Source of the DNA: Patiria miniata
Lineage: Eukaryota > Echinodermata > Asteroidea > Valvatida > Asterinidae
DNA: 64,000 bases
Direction of reading: 5' to 3'
NCBI RefSeq assembly: GCF_015706575.1
Contig: NW_024037069.1
Coordinates: forward strand, 30,711,315-30,775,314
Shown here: piece by piece, positions 1 to 12,308 of the stretch
Layout of the letters: each line of letters begins with the position of its first letter
Numbering within the stretch: position 1 is the first letter of the stretch
The notes under the pieces: model-generated
The model's database searches: none
Told to the model about the DNA's origin: nothing
The model's input: only the letters and a program-made list of their open reading frames with translations
Program-made: the position numbers and the translations under genes

Positions 1-1800
1 ATTACCTTCACAGAAAGGCTGCGTAAACAACATCCACTCAGGTACCGCGGACTACAGGGGACCTCGTTACGGCGCCACAATCAACTCATTCTCGCCAGGC
101 TGGTTCGGTTATGAGGTTAAGAAGGTGGCAATTGTATTGTTTTATGAGCGGGGAATAAGGTCGTCGATCTGCGTACTGTGGGGTCGATTAGATTCGAGTT
201 TGAGGTATGAGGACCCCAAAAAAATCAGCCTCACTTCAGTCTTGGGCACTCGCACTTGTTATTTTTTTCCCCTAATGTGCGCATTTTCGTCAACGCCGTT
301 CACGATATATTCTTGTATAGGCCTACGCGTTTTACATGCGCGCTTGTTAATGTATCAAAGTCAATGGGGCTGATGACCAGAATTACGCGATATAGAATAG
401 AACGAGTTTTTGAGGGTTTTCGGAGTTGTCTGCGCCCCCCCCCCCCCGGCGCCGAGTCTTCGCTGTTGTGAAGTGACATTTATGACAATACCCTGTCGAC
501 ATTCAGAGGGTTGCAGACCAGTAAATAAACTTCCATAGACCCTAATGGTAAATGCTCCCAATTCAGAAATTCGGGAAAAATACTCACAACTCTCCAAGGT
601 GTTCGAGACACACATCAAATTAAAGCTTATTTCATCATCTTTCATTTTCTTTTCAATTTTCGGGGGGTCAACTGATGACTTTTAGGAAAAATGTCTATCC
701 GAAGATGATCACCCCTGAAAAAGTCCTGAAGCCCATCGCCATTTTGAAAAACGATGCGTACACTCCATTGCAAAATAGAGCGCTTTAAGGGCCCCAATTT
801 CATCCAAATTGAACGGAACTACAAGCTCACAGTCCTGTGCACGGCTTCCACTCATATTTTTTTACAAACTCTCAAGTTCATGGCCCACAGCATGTTCAAA
901 TACTGAAGATTTTGAGGGCATGCAAATCGTGATTTGGCCGGCGTAGGCAAAGTTCGGACCGATTTACTAGTCTGCAACCAGAGGGATCTGGGCACTCAGG
1001 GCACGCTATCAATTCTATCACGAAGGGCAAGGCCCCCTTCCATGGCGAAAGCACGTGCTAGCTAATATAAAAATAATCCGTCACGTGCCAGTTGCTTTGC
1101 ACAATATAGCCTGAAAGTTCACCCTATAGTGCGCTTCCAGACCGGCGAATAGGAAAATTAGCGTGCACAAATTCTCGAATTTGCAATTATTTTTGGTGCC
1201 TTTTTGATTTCCCAAGAAACTCACCCTCGAAAGAGGCCTTTGCTTCTAGCATCTCCATTTATTATAGAAACTGAAAAACCGCCTGACGTGAAAAAAGAAA
1301 TATCGTGCCAAAGAATGACCTCTCAATTCCGAAAATCTAATACACATGTGGACTAGTGGAACCCAGAGCACTCGTACAAAGATGAACATTTATGAAATGA
1401 TTTTGTGACGGTCATTGGGTGAAAACTAAGACTGGAAAATGAGACTGAGGCCTAGGCCTAAATGTCTTTTAGGATAAAATTCCAAAATGACTGTGAACAA
1501 AACGGCAAACTCAAGCTCTGCATAGAGCATCTACAATATATTAGAAAGTGATAAATTTGTTGAATTACGAGTACGATTATAGTATGAAATAGACAGACTG
1601 ACCTCCGCCCTGAAGCAAGGCTAGCGAACAAAAAAATGAAATTAGATAGCATCCAAACTCGGAGAACTGACCGATGATGAGGAGCGGAGAATTCCTTGAC
1701 TGATTTTATCGAGAAGGTTACCCATTGGCGCCATGCATCCTTAGCATCCTTGGCCGTACTAATAATATGCAACTGATCATGATACTGTACACCTGATACC
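1..1800. other. intergenic DNA, no gene recognised
   Basis: No reading frame here has a recognisable domain or convincing splice structure; all frames are short and interrupted. The stretch has a C homopolymer near 438-449 and a truncated MITE copy at 1031-1115. Nothing else is supportable. Confidence 0.6.
1031..1115. repeat. truncated copy of the 120-bp inverted-repeat MITE
   Basis: This segment aligns without large gaps to the left and central part of the element at 10539-10658. Both begin with GGCCCCCTTC, continue with an ATGG/GAAA block and TGCTAGCTA, and share TCCGTCA and TGCTTTG further on. The right inverted repeat is missing, so it looks like a truncated or decayed copy of a non-autonomous DNA element. 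Confidence 0.55.
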
Positions 1801-2190
1801 AATTAAAGGCATATGGGATTATTTGCTCTTCGTGCATTTTGTTCGCTTCCAATAATAACACCACTCAAAATCCGAAGAAGAATGTTCAAAATCTAACCTG
1901 TGGAAGTTTCAGATCAGTAGATATTACACTGTTCGAGAAAACACTGAAAAGCATGCACGACCTTTTGACCACGAAACACGATTTCGTCTAAAAGTACTCT
2001 TTTCATATTTCCAAAAATCAGTCAATTGACTGGTCGCTGGAAATCACCTACATTTTGTTGATTTCTTCTAAATGACACTAAGCCAGACGGCATAATGTTA
2101 CGGGGGGGGGGGTAATAGTATCAGTACGATCTTTAATCCAAGTAGGTTTTTTTATGACAAATTATAGTCAGGTAACTTTGGGGATAAATG
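1800..2190. repeat. duplicated segment, copy 1 (unoccupied TTAA site)
   Basis: This stretch is a diverged paralogue of 6225-6930. Shared blocks in the same order include ACCACTCAAAATC, GGAAATCACCTACATTTT, AAGCCAGACGG, a G-rich run, ACGATCTTTAA and TCCAAGTAGG. The TTAA at 2133-2136 is uninterrupted here, whereas the paralogue carries a 430-bp element at exactly this tetranucleotide. The origin of the duplicated segment itself is unknown. Confidence 0.65.
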
Positions 2191-2743
2191 GCATTTGCGA
2201 ATACGCACGTCATTTATAGTACATGTACGTGAATTGGGACGGACCGTGACATGCAAACGGCTGAGAATCTGGGCGAGTCTACTGTTGCAGATGTGGATTG
2301 CTACACTGCATTTCATTGGCTACGGACAATACACGGGTGAAAAAATAATGACAGAGCAAAGCATGGAAGGGGCAGAAATTCTTTGAAAATTTTCCAATTT
2401 TTCTCTTAAAAAGGGATAATTTTAAACGTTTGCGCGTGCGAGGGATTAAAGGAAACTTCGGGTATTAATATTGCTAAAGAGAAAAGTCCTTCTTAAAAAG
2501 TCGCGATGAACAGCAAAAATGTCTGCAGCACTCACTTATTTTTGAAGAGAAAGAAGACTTTCGTTTCTAATATGTACTTATATGTGATGCTTAAATTACG
2601 TAAGAAAGTGAGTGCGTGACAGCATCGATCATCTTACTAAAACTTGAATGTTTTCGTTAGCAGCACCGTTTTCCAAAACGAAGGCTATATTGGAACGTAA
2701 AAACAGGGACTATCTTTCGTGTATACAAGTTTTATACAGCACA

Positions 2744-2972
2744 CTCTAAATTCCAAAGAGTGAAATTAGGGACTAGACGTTTTAGAGTGAAAATCACTCT
2801 CATTTTCGATTGAAATAGTCTGAAAAATGAATCACTTCAGTCGAAGCTCGAGTGAAAACTCGATCTTTACGATTGAAAGAATTTCAATCTGAAACGTCTA
2901 GTCCCTAGTTTCCGGCTGTGAGAGTGAATCGTAATTCGAATGGAGTGAATTTTCACTCTTTGGAATTTAGAG
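2744..2972. mobile_element. 229-bp MITE with 22-bp terminal inverted repeats
   Basis: The left end begins CTCTAAATTCCAAAGAGTG and the right end is its inverse, ending in GGAATTTAGAG. Inside the ends, a second inverted pair built on GGGACTAGACG extends the fold, so most of the element can form a hairpin. There is no coding capacity. The flanks read AGCACA and AGCATA, a possible imperfect target duplication. The superfamily is not assigned. Confidence 0.7.
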
Positions 2973-5248
2973 AGCATAATTTTGAGGACTATCTCCAATT
3001 ACGAAGCTATATCAAGTTTTGAATCAGAAAGGCAGTCTAGAGTATTAGGAGAAGTCCCTAAAATAAAGCGACTTTTTAAGTGTTATTTTCCTCTTTACCG
3101 GCAATGCCCACCCTTATCACGCGTGAATGACTAAACATCGCTAGCCTCGGCTCCTAATGACATGAAAAGTGGACGGGACTAGATGATGAAAAGAACTCAT
3201 TAAAGTTTCAAGGTAAGTGGCTATCTTGACGCATAGCCGGTCATCCATTAAGGGGGCCAAGACGCGTTACTTACGCAGACCGTCCCAGTGCGTGATAAGT
3301 TAGGGATAGGTCAGTATCGTGGAGCCTTTTTTTTTGCATAATAAAAGTTGTCACGTCTCTCGTGTGGAACTTCACACTTCGTTCATGACTGATACAGTCC
3401 TATTAGTTATTATCGGGAAGATAATGAAACCAGGTTATACATTAGGATGGAAAGGTAATTTAATATCACCATTTGAAATCTTATTGGAATATTAGTTGAC
3501 GTCTCAAAATGATCTACTACCGTATTATTAAAAAAAACCTAGAAAAAAAAGAAGAATTTTTGTTGGCTCCTGCGGGCAAGCCTGTGATATTTCCTCTTTA
3601 TACCTACAATATTTGACTGACTGACTCCCCGACCGACCGACTGACTGACTGACTGACTGTTACCGTTGTGACTTATTACTAGTTGCAGAGACCAGTGAAG
3701 AGAACCGCGCAGTGCTATCGTATAGGATTACCCCGTTGCGCTTACGAGTGGGTTAACTCCAGATGCATTAGAAGAATTCCAGTGCATTGTCGTACTGAAT
3801 CAGTTTAAGAGAATTGTGTGCACTCTACACTTGCCTTAAGGCTTGTCTTGTTTCCTCAGCACATAGGCCCACGTGCATTTTATATATTGCCTATTGTGGT
3901 GCAGTTTATTTGCGGCTACACTTCACCAATGAGTCAGCTACGGAAAATTAATTACACACTACAAATTAATTGTCTTCTCTCCCACACACGACAATACTTA
4001 TTAGGGCTATTGTTTCCTTTGTTGCGTTAGTTATTACATAGGAAAGTGCATGACAAAAGGGTGCGACAATGGTGCAGGGCCTACGTACCAGGCTGAGGAT
4101 GCGCTAGTATGACAATAGAAAGGATCCCGTTTGTAGCACCAAACCTAGTTTGATGACAATGATGAAAAACCCATCACTGCACTACAAAATGTCAAAGGTA
4201 TCGTTCATTCTTCATCGTTCGGGGCAATAAAAATTGACAAATTAGTAAAATTTGACAGAATTATTTGCGAGTCATCACTCGTTCCGGTCAGTTGCCATTA
4301 TCAATAGCGAAGCACTTCTCCGAAAAAAAAAGGAGAGAATATTTCCCCCCCATTTTTTTATCGTCTATTTGTGAGCACTGCACCGACGAACAATCAAATT
4401 ATTAATTTACGAGGCACCATGAGGCTATCTATTAAATTGTAATTTGATAATGGGATGTGTGTAAAATAATTTATCGCGAGTCGCTTCACGAAGTCTGGCC
4501 TTGGAAAATGTAAAAAAAAAATTCTCTTAAAGGATCATTTATCCATGCGGCAGAATTTTTTAAAACAAATTCTTAAAAACTTTCAGTAAAATAAAACTAC
4601 AACAGAATTGACGACTCATTTTTGAGAGAAAAAGTACACGGTGATCAGGATTCCTGTACATATTTCACTGTTCAAATTGGTGGGGGAAAATGCTTTGAAA
4701 ACCTAAAAGGGAAAAATAGTTTGGACAAAGTAATAATATACCACGCGGACTGCAAAACCCTGTCATTTGGCAAAATTTACTAGCACATAATATTTTTGAG
4801 GTATTTTAAATGCCCTCTCTATATCCAAAAACGTTTGTGACCCCTAATTTTTTTTTGAGTTCTCATTGGGCATGTGAGCATGACACGTGGACTAACAACA
4901 ATGCTTTGCGCCGTCAGCGTTTCCTTCTCCGGGTTTTGCGAAGCAGGCAGTCATCAGAGGCCGAGCCCTAGGATAGCAAGCGATTTGAGGAACATTGCTA
5001 TCGAAGAGGGCGCTATTACATGAACAGTGAAAGCGCTTTTATATAAGCTCTCCCCAACCCCGCCCCTCATAAAAGACGTTGCTGTTTATGGTATTTAATA
5101 GTTATGTTCACCATGTTTTCTATATTTCTACACCAACATCGAGTCATGTATTCTTTTTTTTTTTAAACACATTTTCTCATTTCATTTAGGCCTATCGCCG
5201 CTATTCGCAAGTAAAAGAGGACAAATTATCTATAACAGGGCGCTTGGG
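2973..5248. other. intergenic DNA, no gene recognised
   Basis: AT-rich sequence with several homopolymer runs and one GACT microsatellite; no frame with recognisable protein similarity and no RNA gene was seen. Confidence 0.55.
3614..3659. repeat. (GACT)n / (GACC)n microsatellite
   Basis: A run of about eleven 4-bp units, mostly GACT with GACC variants in the middle. Ordinary simple-sequence repeat. Confidence 0.85.
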
Positions 5249-5851
5249 CAGGCCCGGATTAAGTGTTTCGTATGCCCTAGGCACCAGTGTTCCGTAGGCC
5301 CTACTCCGCCCTAGGCACCGGCACCAAATCCATGTTGACAAATCAAGCCAGGATAAACTGGTATAGCTCTAGGCCTGCTGGCAACAAGGGAGTCAATCGC
5401 TTCTCAAAAGTGGGGTCCCCAATTTGGCGATCATGTACAAACATATGGGGGTCGTCTTAAAAAGACCAAACAAGAGCGGGACAACAGGTGGTGTTCCCCC
5501 CCCCCCCGGCATTGCAAGCAAATACACATTTGTGTGTGTGGGTTGGCCTATTTATGTGTTTTGTGGCACACTGCGGTATTTTCGAAGGCCCCCACATTTT
5601 TCGTATATAGGTTCCCGAACTTTTCGTAGGCCCAAAGCACAGTGCCTAATGGTACCTGTAGACCATTATCATGTCGCCGGGTCATCTTGATTTTCCCCAT
5701 TCAAATCAACGCAACCAAAGCGAGGCTGGAAGGAAAATAGTCTGGTTCCTTTGTGCACAAAAACATTATCATTCAATACCGATATTGGATACAGGGAACA
5801 TGACTAAAATGGTGGCACCATGTTAAAGGTCTATTGGGTAATCCGGGCCTG
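5249..5851. mobile_element. hAT-like non-autonomous element
   Basis: The ends are inverted: CAGGCCCGGATTA on the left and TAATCCGGGCCTG on the right. CAGG-type ends followed by a GGAT block fit hAT-superfamily elements. The 8 bp outside each end read CGCTTGGG and CTTTTGGG, matching at six positions as an aged 8-bp target duplication would. The roughly 600-bp interior has no transposase-like frame. It repeats the CCCTAGGCACC motif near the left end. Confidence 0.7.
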
Positions 5852-6224
5852 CTTTTGGGAGGCTAACATCCCCCTCCACCCCCACCCGACTCCCCGCTGA
5901 CCGCTGTTGATTACTAATAGATAGCAGTTCCCGGATAACGTCATCACTCAGTATTGCAAATGTTGAACCATTGCTTCGCCCCTTCTTTTAACTTAACTGA
6001 AACGCCTCAAACTCCCGGAAACAAATCTTAGATCTTGCTGGTGCTAGGATACGGAAAACCGCTCATATCCAACATGCGTTGCTGTATACGCCGTGGTGCT
6101 GTAGCGATTCCAACGCTGATAACCAAGCACTCGCGTTGCCAATCACGTGCCATCAGCTCACAGCTAACTGCACTTTCAGACATGAACCTGGTGATCAGTT
6201 CCTCCTTCTCTTTTCCAATTTTTC

Positions 6225-6930
6225 AATCAATAAAGCCATGTAAAATAATTCGCTTCTCGCGCATGTTATTCGTTTCCAATAACACACCACTCAAAATCGA
6301 ATGTTCAAAACCTCAAATATTTGACTGATCGTTGGAAATCACCTACATTTTCTTCATTTCCCCCCTCAAATGACAGCAAGCCAGACGGAATAATTTCACG
6401 GGGTGTTTAGTACCATGTACCAATACGATCTTTAAACTTAAAAGGGCCGGGTTATCTTGGCCATCTCTCAGCCCGGGGGGGGGGATTCACCCCCCCCCCT
6501 AAGATTTCGGCCATCGAATGATGAAAAATTATGAAACTCGGTACATGCATAGAACAACTCATCATGAACATGCCCACGAAATTTCATGACTATAGGTCTA
6601 GGGGTTTTGGAATTATGGCTAATTATTTATTCATATGTACGAATGGTAATTCTGCTTTGTGTAGGCTACACTATTGGTGAATTTCAGTTTTCACGGGGCG
6701 TATACGGCGGAATTTTTTTGCTGCGCGGCAACCCGTGGTCAGAATTTTGTTTATGGTATCAAAAGATGCGCAAGACTCGAGGCTAAAGAGTCAGAACAGC
6801 TCGACTATGGCGGAAAAAGTTGAAGGGAGGGGGGGGGGGGCGGATTCCACCCCGGCCCTTTTAGAGTTAATCCAAGTAGGCCCTAAGCTTTTTGATGATA
6901 ATTCAAGTTAGTTTTGGATAAATGCAATTG
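6225..6930. repeat. duplicated segment, copy 2 (occupied by a TTAA element)
   Basis: Diverged paralogue of 1800-2190, interrupted at 6432-6870 by a TTAA-flanked element. After the insertion the match resumes with TCCAAGTAGG and continues through a GGATAAATG block. See the copy 1 entry for shared motifs. Confidence 0.65.
6432..6870. mobile_element. TTAA-flanked MITE, family E copy 2 (piggyBac-like)
   Basis: Inverted ends ACTTAAAAGGGCCGGG (left) and CCGGCCCTTTTAGAG (right) lie between TTAA tetranucleotides. It aligns along its length with 14692-15152: both carry a G/C homopolymer hairpin just inside each end, a block reading AAATTTCATGACTATAGGTC and a GGTACCAAAAGATGCGCAA-like block. TTAA targets are the hallmark of piggyBac-type insertion. 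No transposase is encoded. The matching empty site at 2133-2136 fixes the boundaries. Confidence 0.8.
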
Positions 6931-7069
6931 ATCTTATAATATACATGTAACTTTTACTAAAATGTGTGATTCCCCAGAATTTGACGAAGTGACCGGTCAT
7001 CATGCGCCGACCAGGCGGTCATTAGTCTCCGCACAGAAATCTCGGCGTGTCAGTGACAGCGGAGATAAA

Positions 7070-7093
7070 TTGGCGGGAAAAAACTCCCGCCAA
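7070..7093. promoter_or_regulatory. inverted pair of E2F-like motifs
   Basis: TTGGCGGGA and its exact inverse TCCCGCCAA face each other across a 6-bp A/C spacer. Each half resembles an E2F/DP site (TTSSCGC core). No gene was recognised beside it, so a regulatory role is only suggested by motif shape; it may equally be a small chance palindrome. Confidence 0.3.
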
Positions 7094-7099
7094 AAAAAT

Positions 7100-9490
7100 A
7101 AAATTAATAATACCCCCTCGAGAGTCGTGTGACAATTCATTGTTGCATGCACCTGGTTTCGTGCTCACGCGGTCCGGTGCACGTATTTGCTGAATTCCAC
7201 AGCAACTTCTCTCCCTGTTCAATTAAATTCACCAGAAGTTTATTGAATTATTTATTAATTCATCTCCGCGTTTACGTACCACTTCATATTATACAACATT
7301 TAATTTTGGACAGGTAGAAAGGAAGAACACGTCACCATTAAACAAAATAACGAAGACAAAATTTCAGCCTTCCTGAAATTGCTTAGATTAATGGAAATGC
7401 GCATTTGCATGCATATTTAACGGTGTTTGACTAAAGGTTGAATGAGTGGGACAAGCGTTAATGTCGACATTTCAGACTTTCTAAAGGAGATATATACAAG
7501 TACTTTACAAGCCATTAATTTTCACCGATGAATGACACTCCTGCGTGCTTTCGTAAGATCAGAGTTCGCGCGGTCGAATGTTTTTTTTTCACAGCAGGTG
7601 CAGAACGCATTCATCCCACAGGTGTTTCGGCCACGGTTGGGGTTTCCGTGTACGGATAAAAACAGTTCTAAGCCAGCAGCGTTAATTTCCTCTCGGATGT
7701 AGAAACCCTCTATCGTTTTACGTCACGAGTCATTCAGCAGCTGTGCTGGAGACTGCACAGCTTACCAGGTGGCTGCATGTAATGTTTGGCTGATCTTGAC
7801 GGACGAAGCGAAAAACAGGGGTGGTGAGGCAACGCCCTGCCAAACCCAAACATCAACATATACCTGCCATTTTGAACAACGCGGTGGGCAATGCACGACT
7901 CACAACGTCACACAATTTTGCACACTGAAGCCAGCTTAGCTCCATCCAAGAGATGTCAAAACCATTGCAAACTCTCACTATTTTGAGAAATGTTTCCATA
8001 CTTGAGAACATTCGCGATGTTGACTCGCTTAAAATATTCGACGTAATTCTCGCGAATAACTGTCACAGATCGTGTTGAAAAAAAAATTGACATGAAAACT
8101 TCACACACCAAATATGGAACTCGTCTCTCACACAATGTGGACAGCAATACACAAATCTACAATCAAATAAACATAACATTAAACATACATGTACTCGAGC
8201 AGACATTAAAAGTACGTTATGTTGGCGAGCGGAAAATCGCAATTTAGCACAACACGCATGTGTTGTACCTTGACAACGTTCTACTGTATGTGAGCAGACA
8301 TCATTAAATTTCGCAAAAAATTATCCATTGAACATCAGCATTTCATGTTGATGGAGTAAATTGTTTGTACTCATGCGAATATAATCAAAGCGAAAATTTG
8401 ATAAAAATCCATTCATGCAAACCAGAGGTACAACCGGTTTGTTTCCACCCGTTCCAATGTGAGCTACACAGTCAATGAAAAGACGCATTGCAGAGTGCAG
8501 GTTGAGCGATTTCCAATGCAATGTGTACTTCCCATATGCATTGGAAAAAAAACATATCCTTTTATGTTCTAGGTTTGGTTTATTGCATGATTGGGTTTCC
8601 ATGACATTTTCACTGATTATACGCAAGAGTTTAATTCATATGCTCTATCAAAATGAAATAATAATAGTGGGTATTTATAAAGCTCAAAGCGCTACATGAT
8701 TATTACCCATGTTCATGTTGGCTTCTTTTTGAGAAATTTAACGATATCGGCTTGCACAACTTTGTGGGTTTTTTTTTTGGTCACCCTGTACGGTTCGGCG
8801 TTGTTACATTTTACGTCGTCCACTTCAGAAACGTCCAAGTTTTGACTAAGTCATGCAAGCGTTTTCAGCGATTGATAAAACTTTCCAAGGCGTCTAAGCG
8901 ATCTGAAGATCGGGTGTGGGGAAAACACATATATGCATCCTTTAAAATGTTGGAATCGACCTCTTATGACCATATAAGGGTCTTCAAGTAGTTGGCCCAA
9001 CATAATCGAAAAAATAATTTCCACGAGCGAAAAGCAGGCGCCAGATTTTTAAGAACTTTTAGCGATTTTTTCCTTGCTCTCCGAACATCTCTAAACTCAA
9101 TTTCACTATTAAACGTGGTAACGCCCCGCATTTAAAAAAAACATGTACATGTACAAAAATGTACTCACAAAAACAAACAGCCTTTCAAGTTCTCGAATGA
9201 AAAGTAACTTGATATTTCATACACACGTTCAAGTGATTTCTATTTTCAACCAGTCAGAAATTTGATTCCAATATCCTGGAATGAACTGTTCTCGTGAAGT
9301 ACTTACGGATGTGATAAATTTGTACTCATCGGTACTCGAATGTGGTAAGAGTGCATTTCTATTGTGATATACGAGACACTTAGCGTCCCACTCGCAATGC
9401 GGGGAGGGAAAGTGTGTATTGCTAGTAACGTACGTATTAGTGACCGCGCGGTTTTTAACATTTAACGCGGTTGACACGCGGTTTAACGGC
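7100..9490. other. intergenic DNA, no gene recognised
   Basis: No recognisable coding exon or RNA gene. A short stretch near 8655-8710 (GGTATTTATAAAGC, then CAAAGCGCTACA and ATTATTA) resembles the tail of the SINEs seen elsewhere in the window. Confidence 0.5.
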
Positions 9491-9497
9491 ATTGGGC

Positions 9498-9830
9498 TCT
9501 GACCATACCCTACTTGTGGGGTGATGTTCCTTTCAGAACACATCACCCCACTATTTTAACAATAGAAAAACATCACCCCAGAAGAGGATCTTTAGAAAAA
9601 GGGATAAAAGGAGCACAATGCTATCACCCCACAATTCCATCTGGCTGGAGCGTCCGTATGTCCGTTCTGACCATACCCCCCTTGTGGGGTGATGTTCCTT
9701 TCAGGTCACATCACCCCACTATTTTAACAATAGCAAAACATCACCCTAGAAGAGGATCTTTAGAAAAAGGGATAAAAGGAACACAATGCTATCACCCCAC
9801 AATTCCGTCTGGCTGGGATGTCCGCCTATA
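9498..9830. repeat. two-copy tandem duplication, 168-bp unit
   Basis: Two units starting at 9498 and 9666 are nearly identical, each beginning TCTGACCATACCC. Within the unit, GGGGTGATGTT and AACATCACCCC form inverted pairs, so each copy can fold. The open frame through both copies appears to be a by-product of the duplication; no domain is recognised. Confidence 0.85.
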
Positions 9831-10015
9831 CAGGGCGAGTCAAATTTTTTTAATTTTTTTTAATGGAGTTCAGCATGTAGCACTTTCACAATCTAGGATA
9901 TGAAAGCCCAATTAACAAGCTTTCTTTTAGTACAAGAATCATTCAAATCATTCATGTACTTTTTAAGTTACGGAATTTTAAACACAAAGACCGTTTTAGT
10001 TCAAGCTAGGGTTCT

Positions 10016-10130
10016 GTCCACGGATAACAAAAAAAGGCAAGTGTTCTTTCAGCAAAACATCCCTATGTGAACTGTGAATTGTTTTCGTTTTGCTGAAAGA
10101 ACACTAACCTTTTTTTTGTGATCCGTGGAC
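10016..10130. mobile_element. 115-bp hairpin MITE
   Basis: The left arm starts GTCCACGGAT and continues through an A-rich tract to GTGTTCTTTCAGCAAAAC; the right arm is the inverse, ending ATCCGTGGAC. Arms of about 45 bp flank a loop of roughly 30 bp. No coding capacity and no clear target duplication. Confidence 0.7.
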
Positions 10131-10538
10131 AAATCCGAATTCATCGGTTGTCGGTAGGTACAACTTCGCGTCGTTATCAGTTTCGTTCACACGCAAGTAC
10201 GCGATGAGAAAACAAACGTGATCGAACAAGGAGACCTGTAGGTACGAAAACCCAGATGTGAAAGGTCGTAAGTAAAATTCGCTTAAGTTTTACCTATCTC
10301 CAAAAGATTTCTCATCATTTTTTTTTCTTGTGGAATACCAAGATAAAATTCGAACATGAAAGCTTCTCGGAGGCGATTACGGTTAGAAATCATTCTGTCG
10401 AAATTATAGCAAGAGAAAGGGCAACCCGGTGTAAAATGCCCATAGAAGGGTAGCAGAGGGGTCCGGAAGCTCAACGACAAAATGGCGCACTTTCAGGCTC
10501 TATTATTGCTACAGACTAATCCGTGTACGCTGTACATC

Positions 10539-10658
10539 CACGAGGCCCCCTTCAATGGAGAAACCATTGTGCTAGCTATTGTTCAGATATTCCGTCATGG
10601 TGCAGATGCTTTGTACAATAGCACTCACAATGGTTTCTCCATTGAAGGGGGCCTCGTG
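10539..10658. mobile_element. 120-bp MITE with 33-bp inverted repeats
   Basis: The left end reads CACGAGGCCCCCTTCAATGG and the right end is its exact inverse, with perfect pairing over about 33 bp. The central 55 bp is unpaired. A degenerate partial copy lies at 1031-1115. No flanking duplication is obvious and the superfamily is not assigned. Confidence 0.75.
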
Positions 10659-10729
10659 AATGAACAGTGCCCGGATTCGTCCACATAAGAAATTGGTTCT
10701 TGGTTGGTTCTTCTCCTAAATACTCCGCA

Positions 10730-10985
10730 TGGGAGTTTTAACAGGAGGCCAGAAACACCGGGGCAAACCCCTCCTCTTAGCGATGTGTTACTGGGTTCTT
10801 TTACGTGCATTGCATTACACAACACACGGGACCTACGGCTTCACGTCCCATCCGAAGGACGAAGCAATAATGGTTAAGTGCCTTGCTTAAGTGTCCACCC
10901 GGGCTTGAACCCACGCCATTGTTGCCTCTGAAACACCAGAGCATGAGTCCGGTGTTCTTAACCGCTAGGCCATGACACTCCAGAC
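10730..10985 (-). mobile_element. tRNA-derived SINE, minus strand
   Basis: Read on the minus strand it starts with a tRNA-like head: an A-box-like TAGCGGTTAAGAAC and a B box GGTTCAAGCCC near 10902-10912. The body contains the inverse of TTACGTGCATTGC and ACGTCCCATCCG, blocks I recall from SINE bodies of several marine invertebrates (memory only). The sequence ends in a short non-tRNA tail near 10730. No protein is encoded. Confidence 0.75.
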
Positions 10986-11191
10986 ACTGTAATGCAGTTA
11001 ATTATCGAACTCTTGAAGGATTTCAGTCTAACATCAATTTCCTGTTAAGAAACACAAAATACGTTCTTTACAACTGTTACGTGAGAATGCACACTCCGGA
11101 GGGACAGCATATCCTGGGAGACAATTTATTCCAGAATACAATTTATTGCCGACAACTTCCAGTAAACAAGGTTTACTCCAAGAACATTTTA

Positions 11192-11367
11192 CAGTCGAAC
11201 ACCTTCATAACAAGGTCCTTGGGGACTTTACGAATTACCTTGTTATAACAGGTACCTTGTGTGAACAGTAATGGAAACAAAGAAAAACAAAGACTTGGGA
11301 CCTAAAACTTTGCTTGTTATAAGCAGGATCTTGTATTAACAGTGTTCTTCTTATCAGGGTTCAACTG
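11192..11367. mobile_element. pogo/Tigger-like MITE with TA flanks
   Basis: The ends read CAGTCGAACACC and GGTTCAACTG and are flanked by TA on both sides. These ends match the CAGT-GAAC type seen at 15866-15949 and 16560-16936. Internal GTTATAA motifs repeat. TA targets fit the Tc1/mariner superfamily, and the end type fits its pogo/Tigger branch. No transposase frame. Confidence 0.65.
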
Positions 11368-12007
11368 TACAAAAAACAAACAAGATCACAATGAAATACC
11401 TTCAAGATTAAAGTTTTCATCTTGGCAGTTGTCCAAATATGACATATGATTAATTGCAAACTTCAGTCTCCATAAGTTATACTTTACATGAATACATGTA
11501 CTACGTAGCAAAAATATTATGCAAAAATTATGCACGATTGACATTAAGATAATACGTTAATGGTTCCGAATACTGCAATGGCACTTGTGTTAAGTACATG
11601 TACAGAAAATATCATATAGGCTGACGCTGTTTAAGAATACATTTTCTAAGAATACTACGGCAAAATTGGTTTAAATAATGCAAAACTAAATCATTAAGGC
11701 ACACAAGCAAACTACGTACAGTTAGAAAAATATACATCTATTGACAACATCTGGTAAAAGTCAGAGGAGTTGTGAGTCCTTAAATTGAAATGTATTTCCC
11801 TCCCAAGTCCTGTGGGTATATATAGCGCCCTCTATTGACAAGGCAGCTGAGTTCAAAATCAGTGAAGACACTCACTGTTAACGCATTACAACTTGGTCAA
11901 TGGAAATCATTGACAGACACTGAATCCTTAATTTCTTGTACTACGAAAATAGCTTCGTCTTGACTCAATAAAAAGACCCTGCAAACGACACAGGCATTTA
12001 AAATGAC

Positions 12008-12013
12008 TTTATT
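12008..12013 (-). terminator. candidate poly(A) signal for WLS
   Basis: AATAAA on the minus strand, about 1.06 kb downstream of the WLS stop codon. Two further minus-strand AATAAA hexamers lie at 12095-12100 and 12426-12431. Which is used cannot be told from sequence; all would give a 3' UTR of 0.65-1.1 kb. Confidence 0.4.
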
Positions 12014-12308
12014 CAATTGAATACATATCACTTAATGTTTTGTTGCTCGTAAATACACGTGCAATACAAAATACTGATGACTATTATCAACAATTTTATT
12101 AGAAACAATTAGCATAGCTGCAAACATTCCGTCTATATTTTTTTCAAGGTTTAGAGAGTTTTTACATTTGCGAATTCTGCTTTTTCTTGTGCGAGATACA
12201 AAATACTGAATACTGATGCACAGAAATGTGACAAATTGGTAAATATGTGCAATATGCGTATATTGCCCATGACTGATGTGTAGCCGAACAAATATAAATG
12301 TAACATAC

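Noticed and set aside
1700-1802. Minus-strand peptide resembling a fragment of a Copia-type gag
   Set aside because: The similarity is a few residues from memory only, with no neighbouring element parts or terminal repeats; too weak to annotate as a fossil element.
9514-9903. A 129-codon frame with an internal repeat
   Set aside because: It arises from the 168-bp tandem duplication; the repeated peptide matches nothing recognised and there is no splice or promoter context.
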